From positions 1-26,836 of the forward strand of contig JADGJL010000287.1 in the NCBI GenBank assembly GCA_027600665.1: a DNA stretch of 26,836 bases. The letters run 5' to 3'. How positions within the stretch are numbered: position 1 is the first letter of the stretch; each line of letters starts with the position of its first letter. The notes under the pieces are model-generated. The model was given only the letters and a program-made list of their open reading frames with translations. It did not search any database and was not told the origin of the DNA. The position numbers were made by a program, and so were the translations under genes. This document shows, in pieces, positions 1 to 8,697 of the stretch. This DNA is from Irineochytrium annulatum (lineage: Eukaryota; Chytridiomycota; Chytridiomycetes; Chytridiales; Chytridiaceae).

Positions 1-44
1 TTTTTTGCCTTGCAAATCTGAACTTATTGCGTCCGCATCATCAG

Positions 45-1540
45 CATACGTGCCCATACAGCCGGATCATCTTCAACGGGTCCTACGCCGCTTATTACAC
101 ACGAGAGTGCGTGCGACCCATCTTTTCAACATTATCTAAGTCGTGTGATTGCAGCGCCTCACTCGATGGCAAGACGTCCTCGATGCTCCCGCCCGCCATT
201 TTCCTGGATTTCCACGACACCTACTCCTTCACGGTCGAGATCGAGCCGGCGTTCAAGACGTTCCACGGCGAGGATGCGACCCTGAGCTTTATGTTGTCGC
301 GGGGCGGGCAGGTTTTGCTCGAATCCGAGAGGATTGTCTTAAATAGTGGGAATATATTGTATCAGGTGTGTCTATACGGCGCTTTGTGAATTGTTCTGGT
401 TGACTATGCTGACATGTTCATGGAACGCGAAAAAAGGTGAACATCTCGGATCTGGGTGCGGCGTCGCAATCACCGCCAGGGGCTCATTTGGATGCGACGA
501 GGATGGATGTCACCGTGGAGGATGCGAACCTCGCCTGCACCGAGTGGGTCAACGGAGAACAGAAGGTGCATATTTCCTACTGCTTTTTATATAATTTAAC
601 AAATGCTGTCACGCCACGTGGATAGAGCCGGCCCGTCCACTCAATGCTCATCTACTCCGGCTGCGCGCCATACCAGTCCGTCTCCTACCACAGAAACAAG
701 ACCCACATCGAACAGACTTGCATGGAAATCTCCCCGCACCTCCCCTGTTTCTTCTTTGAGGACGAGCTGGCCCTCGCCTTCACCTTACTCGACGAGGTCA
801 CGGGCGAAAACTCGACCTTTGATTTAAACTATTATCTGCAAGTCGTAGCTGGGGGCAGGCACCAGCAGACGATGACGCGATACACCAACAGCGAGGTGTG
901 GGCGTACAACCCTAACTCGACCAATGCGGTGCAGAAGATCATCTGGGGGATTGGCAAGGAGTTTGCGGGCGTCACACCGTCGTTCGGGCCGGATCATAAT
1001 TTTGTCGAGTACGTCCACCCATGGCGGAAAGCGGGTGACTAACGGTTCGACTTTTCTCTTAGGTGGGCGTGCGCGGTCGGTAGCCCGTGCTACGGCGTGA
1101 TGCCCGATGCCAAGTCCTATGCGGCGGACTACTACTTCACGTTCCACCTCACAACGGCCGGCATAGTTCCGACGCAGTCCTACTGCGTGCTCGAGGTCGA
1201 GTTCGACTTTCGGCTCTACGGCATCCAGCTCGAGCTCCTGGCGTCCGTCGCCGTCACGCTGGGGAGCTTCGGCGCCGGGCTCGTGATCGTGCTTGTCGTG
1301 CTGCTCGTTCAGTGGAGGGTGGATGCGAGGAGGCTGAAGGAAGAGGCGCGGGTGCATCCGGAGGGGAGCGGTGAGTCGCTGAAGGAGGGTGGTGTGGCGG
1401 AGGGGAAGGAGGATGCGGCTGGACGGGAGTCGAAGGGAGGAGTGGACTCAAAGGCGGAGTCGAGACGCGTGTCGGACGCGATGACGGGTTCGTCGGACTC
1501 GTTCAAGCGCAGGAGCTTGGCGAAAGTTCATCCACAGTAA
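45..1540 (+). CDS. Type I membrane protein with Cys-rich ectodomain, 5' partial
   Basis: No family recognised. Exons: 45-365, 437-565, 626-1008 and 1063-1540. The last intron carries a clear CTAAC branch site and a pyrimidine-rich acceptor, and phase is kept at each join. A further 48-nt in-frame intron at 107-154 is possible. The start is not in the window: the open frame seems to begin after an acceptor at about 44, so upstream exons are missing. The product has a long hydrophilic domain with at least ten cysteines (for example WACAVGSPCYG), which suggests disulfides outside the cytosol. One strong transmembrane helix follows (about 1230-1310), then a basic stop-transfer stretch and a Ser/Lys/Glu-rich cytoplasmic tail of about 75 residues. 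A surface receptor or wall sensor is possible but nothing shows it. The model is well supported; the function is unknown. Confidence 0.6.
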
Positions 1541-3823
1541 AAAGAACATATTTCCATCCCGTTATCCAACCGCTCCACCTTCCCGCCGCCATCAGGCCTG
1601 ACGCCGTTCCCTGATTCGCGATCCTGTCCATCAAGCGTCATCGTCGACCACGCTCCGAAATCCACGACTCTCCTCCTTTGGAAAGCACATGTTTTCGCGT
1701 TGCCACCGGCTTTTTTCCTCACCATGGGACCCTCCCCCACGCTTATGGCGGAAGACGTCGAGGACGCAAGATTTGCCAACCAAGCTTTAACAACTCATTT
1801 CTTCCACCCACTCCCCTTCTGATGTCCTCGATGGCAGGCCGCTCGTCCCCAGGCCGTCCAGCCCACCGTAGTCGTTACAACGAGGAAACGGCGTGCATGC
1901 GCCTCCACCCCCTCACGACCATCCGCGAGGTCCTTTCAGCTCCGCGTTGAGGGCAGGATGGGCCTACCACGATCGAGCAAGACCATTGCACTCAAACTAG
2001 GAAACACCTGTTTGAGGCAAAGTCGTGTTTGTATGCAGGTATGAACTTCTGCGCTTATAGGTTCGTGGACTGATCGTTATTCTTCCACTCCCTGTTCTTG
2101 CCTTCAGTCTCCTAACGATAATCTTGATTTCGCCACTCTGCGAAATCATTTTCGATTCGCCTCGTAGTCGACGACAAGCACGGAGGACCTTCGCGACACA
2201 AAATCGTTGCGCACTGAACAGCTCTTTACGACAACCATCCGAGATCAACTGAGAATTACAGTGCGAACATCACATTGCTCATTGTTTACTCATTGCTTAC
2301 TCATGCCGTATGTGCTAGTATCATGCAATTCTGGATAACTTCACCGTGAGCCAAAAGCATCGTCAGCATGGTTGGGCAGTGAGCAGGGCAGCCAAGACGG
2401 CCACTAAATACCTCGGCCGGTCTTCCGCGCCACTATCCAACCGGATGTGGCGATCCACGAGTACGATTAAGCTTTCGTGTACATTGACCTGCTGTAGTTG
2501 AATGCAACACCGCGTGGACACCTACTGATCCCCGGTACAATACTTAGTTGACCAGATAGGCCGATACTGCGGGTTATTAACCTCCACATAATTAATAAAG
2601 CAACCAGTTGTTAGCCAACCACTCTCAACATGACCAAGCAAGTACGGGATTCTCACGACGACAACAAGGTCCTTGGGCGATCGAGGACACCCCTAGGAAT
2701 GGTCAGGGCTCTCCCAAGATTGCTAAGCCTGTAATGCACAGCAACAGGCGCCTATCCTCCTTCTGCGCACATTCCTACACCTCGGCAGGCATCATTTAGC
2801 GTTGGGCCTCGCTTACGGCAGCCCCTCGAGAAGTCCCGTCGGGAGCCCTGCGCCTAGCCGAGGCAACGGGAACTCCCCACGACGCGCGGTTCAAGAAAGC
2901 AACCTGCACGGCCGGCGAGATGGCCAGGCTGTGTCGGCGAGCGCCAGGATAAGCACTCCCACTCAAATTCGGCCGTACGCATGTCGATGGGTCCGTACAC
3001 TCGTTCACTGTTACCCACGCCCTACGCTGATCATCGTGGCCACATGTCCTGGCCAGAAGTCAGTCCGCCCGTCGAAAGGATTGTCGCCATCGGCGGCATC
3101 CTCCTGTGGGCGTCGGCGCCTTTCCGTGCCATTGATGTCCCCAAGCAGAAGGAGGCGGCGGCAAACTCAGAGGAAGATGGCAGTACACACCACCCTGGCG
3201 TCGTTGCAGGAGGCTGCCATCATTCCTCTGGTCTTGCGGCCGCGGGAGCCGGACATCCTCGTGGCGGCAACCATCCTCGCTATGAAACCAGGTCACTTCG
3301 CCAACAAACTCAAATGACGGTGACAGCCGGCTTGCTATCGCGCCCTTACTCATGATCTAAGAGGCGGGCTGGATCCACGGCGACGTTAGGGGGGAGCGTT
3401 CGCCTATGACATTGACGCCGTGGGGCAGCGGGTGGCGTGGTGGGGCGACCAAGAGGCGGCTGGGCGGCGACGGTAATTGAGAGGCTATTGGGAGGCGGTG
3501 ACGGTGTTCGGCCATTTAGACAGCGATCAATGAGTGCAGTGAATGGAGTGAATGGTGTTTAATCAAGGTCGTTACCACACTCAGGAACGAATAAGACCTC
3601 GTGTTGACCGGGACTTGGTTTTGTTGAGCATAGCTTGATGTCGATTTACGACGGGTTAGAAAACGTGAAGAACGAGCTTGGCGTTTTCCGAGCGAAGCTT
3701 CATCCAATCTTGCGTGCTCAAAAGGTGAAAAATGCATAAAATAGCTTTTCAGCATGTGCATGTGCGAATATATTCACAAGAGTACAAAATAATAATACAA
3801 ATTATTACAAACTTTAACTTAAA
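1541..3823. other. 2.3 kb stretch without a supportable gene
   Basis: No frame here shows homology, a convincing intron pattern or a signal peptide. The open frames overlap each other on both strands in a GC-richer patch (about 2800-3350) and look accidental. There is an AATAAA at 2594-2599, a G-rich patch with repeated gaggcgg-like words at about 3359-3505, and a short direct repeat of tgaatgg units at about 3540-3556. No tRNA-like cloverleaf or transposon ends were seen. The stretch probably contains the 3' UTRs of the two flanking convergent genes. A non-coding RNA or decayed gene cannot be excluded. Confidence 0.5.
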
Positions 3824-6033
3824 TTAAAACGCCGCAATTAATTCCCCGTCCGAGTTCTTCTCGTCCCTCTCTAATTCTGCAATCACATCCCCAGCCGTTG
3901 CAAACCCTGAATCGCCGCTGGTGTATATAACTACCGGTTCTTGAGATTCGATGCTGGCGATGCTTTCAGGAACAAAGACAAGCCCGTCCCACGCGTGTGG
4001 CAATACCGGCAAGACATCCTTCACTAAAGTCACTAACTTCGACGTCCTCGGAGCGTCTTGTGCAGTGTTCGTTCCGCCGTCACTCCCGCTATTACTGCTA
4101 CTGTTACTGCTGCTACTGCTCAAAGTACTGCTGCTATTAAAGGATACGTTGACGAAGGTCTTCAGTCGAACTCGGAAGGTGTCGGCGGTAGTTACTTGAG
4201 GGTTGGCGTTTCGGGGGTTGATGAGTTCAGTCTGGACGGTCAGGAGGCGCTTGGAAAGCGGCAAGGTCTGGTGAATGACGTGACCATCGAATACGAGGCA
4301 GTCAATGATGAGAAATCGAGGGATAGGATTCCCGTGATCGACATCCGTGACAAGTTCCCCTTGAATGACGGTGTTGGTTACGGTATTTGAGTGCGGAGTA
4401 GCAGGGTTTGGAGCCTTCCGAGGAAACGTGACTTTAACGTTGAAGAGCTCGCCATCCGCATTCAGAATGAAGACGCCTTCGCTAATTATAAGCATTGTAA
4501 AGTGAATGCCCTTTGTCTACACATTCATTAGACGAGCCACATATAAAACACCGACCTTCCATGTTGCATAATGTTCGGTAGCCTTCACCAATGCAACCGA
4601 TTCCTTTGCAAAAGGGACGCTTGGTCGTAGATGAGGTGAAAAATGCTTGCCTGCACCAAGTCAATGTCCGGGAGGAGAAACGTGCACGCACCATGGAGCA
4701 GCTTTACCAGCGTGTCTTTAAGCCGCTCGAGGTGTGGAGGCTTCACACTAACGCCAATATGTCGTGATGACGGGCTTGTCGGGCTTACGATCGTCGGACT
4801 TGGCATAAGGGCCCTGTGTTTCGTCGTCTCCTTCCCAATTTCTAAATCCGCAGGTCTTTTTCGCAAAGTCGGAAGGTCGGGCAGTTTAAAGACAGCAGGC
4901 GGCACGGGAACAGGTTTCTAATAGGTAGTCAGAACACGGTGTGACAGAACGCTCGAAGTAGTACCACAAGTTTCTTGTATTCGACATCCCAAGCTGGAGC
5001 CTCAGGATACTTCGCATGTAACGGCATATTTTCGTTATACTTTCGATACAAGTCGTCAATCATTGCCCCTGAAGAGAATGAATGTCTCAAACGAAGAAAA
5101 AAGCCTACGTGAGTAGATTCCTGGACTTCTTGCGGTTTTAAATGCGTCAATCGCCGCAAAGACGTCCCAACTGTTGACTTCTATTAAATATCGAACGATC
5201 ATGTAGCCCGTGAGATTGTATGACAGCGTATCATGAACTCCGATCACGGCTTTTGGTGTCTTCGCATGTTTTTAAGGCCCGCCAGAAGCAATAATGCAAA
5301 CCTTTCGAAACAAGACTTGACATGTCTTGACGAAAAGAGTAACGAGCTTCTCGCTCGGCGGATTGTAATCATCATCACACGCGAAGTTAACGTAGGTGAT
5401 CTTGGCAACGGTCAGATTCAGTCACGCGACGATACTACACATTATTTTCGTTCCAGGTCGATTTCTTGTATCTAGGAGGACGAAACGAAATAAACATGAA
5501 GAACAAACAAGCAGGCACGGCTGAACAACTCACCTCGGCGGGTCCGTCTCCGAGCTTAGGTCTACCACCATCATCATTTGGCGTTGCGCAGCGATCAACT
5601 ACCACACGAGCAAACATGAGCGTCCGAAAGGCCTGGAGCAAGCCGCAGACTGACGAGGGATGATAACGCACCATCTCTGGAGTAAATGTATGCTCCTCGT
5701 CCATGCCGTATCCGTCCCCGATCGGCGTCTTAAACGGAAGAAAGCCTGAAGAGGCCATTGAAACACTGCTCATTCTGCAAGAGCAACTTTACCCTCGACA
5801 ACTTTGCCCTTGCGTGCTGCATCAGTCCACAGAGCCGGGAGAGGCAACACGGCACTTGGCATCGCCGGGATCCCCTCCACCGAAGGTGGTCGGATTCCGC
5901 TGTTGTCGGTTGGCAACTGCCCGTGCGCTTCCCCTTGCTGGTCCAGGGGTTCGAGCTTCTGCTGAGGTTGGTGCTTCTCCCTCTCCTCGATAACGACCTC
6001 CTCGTCCGTTGTGAGGAGCGAGGACAGGAGCAT
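3824..6033 (-). CDS. Bifunctional mRNA capping enzyme homologue, probable pseudoenzyme
   Basis: Nine exons on the minus strand: 6033-5793, 5745-5534, 5464-5441, 5400-5302, 5259-5109, 5068-4968, 4917-4692, 4650-4556 and 4516-3824. They give about 613 residues, close to metazoan capping enzymes (about 600). A 39-nt in-frame intron at 5671-5633 is possible. Residues about 70-265 match the cysteine-phosphatase-type RNA triphosphatase (GFLPFKTPIG; ARSPGIY). About 345-570 match the guanylyltransferase (motif IIIa RFLIIDCLVFDG; motif IV DGLVF). In active enzymes the first removes the 5' gamma phosphate and the second adds GMP through a lysine, in the nucleus. Here HCxxGxxRTG reads HDTLSYNLTG (Cys202 to Asp, Arg to Leu), KxDGxR reads KTKGIH (Lys383 kept), DGE reads QGE, and motifs V and VI are absent. 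A Ser-rich insert fills residues about 509-530. The start at 6033 was chosen to clear the divergent gene; Met at 6129 is an alternative. The homology is firm, loss of activity is inferred, and the micro-exon 5464-5441 is the weakest part. Confidence 0.85.
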
Positions 6034-6121
6034 GGCGGGGAAGTGCAGGTGCTGATTTGGCGGACAAGCCACCCGAGTGCAGGGCGCGTAAATCGCTGCG
6101 ACATTATCTAAGGCGCGCGAA
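6034..6121. promoter_or_regulatory. Short divergent intergenic region
   Basis: These 88 bases separate the chosen start of the capping-enzyme homologue (minus) from the start of the small secreted protein (plus), so they must hold both promoters or leader sequences. No clear TATA box was seen. The assignment rests only on the divergent layout. Confidence 0.3.
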
Positions 6122-6579
6122 ATGAGCATGAGAGCGCTCCTTGCGTCGGTGCTGCTGATGTCGCTGATTTCGCTAGTGGCGACAGCGAGCCTGGAGGGAG
6201 ACGTCTTCTTTGCCCGGGACGTTTTCGTGGCAAACCTCACCACCGTGCCACTTCGCCGGGACATGGCCGCGACAAGTTTGCAGCCAAAACAGACGGCGAT
6301 ACCAACCTCGGCGGCACGACCTTGTAAGTTAAATTAAACGCACTCTCTCTCACACCGTATTTGACTATCGACGTTGCAGCTCCATCTGCCACGGGAAGCT
6401 TCGTTTGGCCAGTTCCTTTGGTCAAAAACCCGTACGGAACGACCGGCATATACGTGTATATTCCAACAAGCATCATTGTCGAACTGGGATACACCACCTC
6501 GGCGGCTTCCACTTTCCAAATATGTTGGCATCTCGTCGCGTTCCTCTCATGTTGGAACATATTCGCAGATACATTTTGA
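6122..6579 (+). CDS. Small secreted protein, unknown function
   Basis: Exon 1 is 6122-6323 and exon 2 starts at 6380. The intron has a textbook gtaagt donor, a ttgac branch-like site and a gcag acceptor, and it keeps phase. A second, in-frame 45-nt intron (6524-6568) is possible and would replace a hydrophobic, Trp/Cys-containing end with a short one. The N-terminus is a typical signal peptide: a basic start, a hydrophobic core (LLASVLLMSLISLVATA) and a likely cut after ATA. The mature part is only about 80-110 residues, Ser/Thr/Ala-rich, with a central hydrophobic beta-like stretch (TGIYVYIPTSIIVELGY). No family was recognised. It sits between two minus-strand genes and converges with the glycosyltransferase 44 bases downstream. 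A longer open frame on the opposite strand exists but lacks comparable splice and signal evidence. Confidence 0.5.
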
Positions 6580-6623
6580 ATATTTGCAGATGATTAAACA
6601 AAATACAGTGGATGGAAATAAGT

Positions 6624-8604
6624 CTAGCGATTTGCTCGCCGCCGCATAGTGTATGATGGTGATGAAAGCCCCGAATGAGATGAAAGCCCCGACTGAGCGC
6701 CTCTAAACTCCTGAAGTGAGACGGCAGGAAGAACAGCTAAATTCGCCTTCGACCGACTCATTCCGTTCGCGGTGTGCGCCGTCGTGTGATCCTCGCCATT
6801 CGACGGACGGTGTTTGTCCTCGGCGTCAACAGCGTTGCCCGATTCAGAAACGATAGAGTCTGCCTCCGAATCCATATCTTCGTCTCGGACGTCCTCATCC
6901 TCAGAAATATCATCCTCATCGTCCTTCTTCTTATCATACGGAGCGACCAAGAACGGTCCCGCCCCAGCCGAGAAGCTGGTGGTTGTCCCCGGTCCACTCC
7001 CACTTGATGGCAGCTTCCGGTGTTCGTTCGGAAGGCCATTCAAGACCTGAAACACCGCGTCCGCCGACATACCGAGGTAGGAATACATCACGACGCAGAA
7101 GCTCATCGCCAGCGTAGCTCTAGAAGCTGCTCCGCCCAATCCTCCGATATTCATGCCCACGCTCCAGGCCGAATAAGCTGACACGTTCTTTGCATTCGGC
7201 GCCCTCCCCCTTCCACTCGCAAACGCAGGGGTCTGCTTCAAACCCTTATTGGACGGCGGATACTGATGCATCGATGGCGACACGAAACCCGAAGTGACTG
7301 CCGGCGACGGGCCCATGTGCCCACTTGCTGCTTCTTCTCCTTCCATACCAAGGCATCGACCGCCTTCCAGACTGACCACCATGACGTCCTCCACCACCTT
7401 AATCTTCCCCATTCGATGAATTCGGCGCACCAGTTCATACATTTCGAATATCGGTTGGTCCGGAAAGCCCCCTGCTGCTAGGAACGTCTCCGGTCGAGTG
7501 AAAAATGATTGGGCCGGATGAAATGGTTGCTCCAAAATTCTCGACGCAGCGTTAGCTGTCTGCAACAGAGGAAAGAGAGTTGGATCATCGGACTCTGTAG
7601 AAAGCGTGAATGATCCGGCCAGGAAGGAGGGCTGTTGCATTTCCGCCTGACCGGTTGCGGGCACTGTTGAAGGCTCTGTCAACGTAGCTACAATCGTTTG
7701 ATCAAAGGCTTCGGGCTGCATCACCATTGAGAAATCGTCAATAAAAAGCTGCCCTCACCAGAAGCGTATCCGCATACAGAAAAATCAAGAAGTGCCCCGT
7801 TGCGATCCTGGCGCCAACGTTCATCCTCCGCGCCCTTGTACCCACGACACCCTCGACAACTTTAAAATCGTCGTTCAGACGTCGAATACACGCAACGGTT
7901 CCATCATTCGACCCTCCGTCTACCACAATGATCTCGGCGTGCGCGTTTGTTCTCATGGATTGCCTCACGCGCGTAAGTGTCCGCACGATGGATCCGGCGT
8001 CATTCAAAGTCGGAATTATAACAGATATGAGTAATGGCTTCTGAGGCAGAGGGGGAAGGACCGGACGCGCCGCCGCCTTGAACTATACACAGACTTAGAG
8101 AACGATACAACCACGAGGAACCAAACTCATAAAGCCTTAAATCCATCAAAACAAACAAACTACTTCGAAATCAAAGGCGTGACATACCGTAATGAAAGTA
8201 GCGAAGTTGCCCAAAAGCACACCACCAATTCCAATAGCAAGTGCCCACACGCACACCATCCACGCAACAGCCACGGAGAATGCAATTTGAATCGAGTCGA
8301 GCGGGTCCATAAAAAGCCGCTGCATCCTGATCGAGTACAATCGCATCTTCATGTAGGTCTTCTCCGTGTAGGTAAATGGGTGCCTGAAGTTGGAAGCTGC
8401 TGGCGGATGATATTGATAATGATGATGATTCACGTGCGCCCGTGCATTCCGACGATGCGTCGATGAGATATGAGGTTGACTTTTATGAGGGCGAGGTGGT
8501 GGTGGCCTGCTTCGGTGAACTGGCTGCATCGTCGGGAACCGATGATTAATCGCAGGATCCGGCCGAGCAACCGGCGGGGACTTCGACTGCGTGTGTGCCT
8601 GCAT
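6624..8604 (-). CDS. Membrane-anchored GT2-family glycosyltransferase, divergent
   Basis: Three exons (8604-8188, 8082-7759, 7715-6624) give about 610 residues; Met at 8529 is an alternative start. The N-terminal 140 residues are His/Pro/Ser-rich and end in one membrane helix (IAFSVAVAWMVCVWALAIG). A GT-A fold follows, resembling the TIGR04283 family 2 transferases: LLISVIIPTLNDAGS, AEIIVVDGGSNDGT (sugar-nucleotide aspartates), RARRMNVGA and YADT (usually HADT). Exons 2 and 3 join inside this conserved block, which supports the splice. Downstream, the usual GDQ is PAQ and the acidic MEDVE motif is FEMYE, so the likely catalytic acid is missing. Next come a Gly/Ser-rich insert, a hydrophobic segment (about 7050-7130) and a tail with a long Asp/Glu run (about 6815-6950). 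The family call is solid, the donor and acceptor are unknown, and activity is doubtful. It is transcribed divergently from the SNF2 gene. Confidence 0.75.
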
Positions 8605-8697
8605 CTCTAGGTGCGATTGCGCAGAGTACTGGCTAGCATTGGATCGTGTCTGTTGGCAGTTGACGCAAAATCCTTGACCACGACGACGGTTCACACG
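8605..8697. promoter_or_regulatory. Divergent promoter region, glycosyltransferase / SNF2 gene
   Basis: About 93 bases lie between the minus-strand glycosyltransferase start and the plus-strand SNF2 ATG at 8698. Both promoters must lie here or overlap the 5' ends of the genes. No specific element was recognised. Confidence 0.3.

Noticed and set aside
2150..2340. Possible tRNA from a TTCGATTC-like T-loop word and short repeated cattg/ttactcat words
   Set aside because: No matching acceptor stem, D-arm or anticodon arm could be paired around it.
2802..3317. Plus-strand open frame of 171 residues
   Set aside because: Arg/Pro/Ser-rich in a GC-richer patch with equally long frames on the other strand; no family pattern, splice sites or start context.
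3824..6033. Capping-enzyme homologue as a simple decayed pseudogene
   Set aside because: All nine exons are open, every junction keeps phase and the fold-defining residues are conserved; damage is limited to catalytic motifs and the C-terminus.
6237..6560. Minus-strand open frame of 107 residues opposite the small secreted gene
   Set aside because: The plus strand has a signal peptide and a gtaagt intron in phase; the minus frame has neither and does not join the capping homologue.
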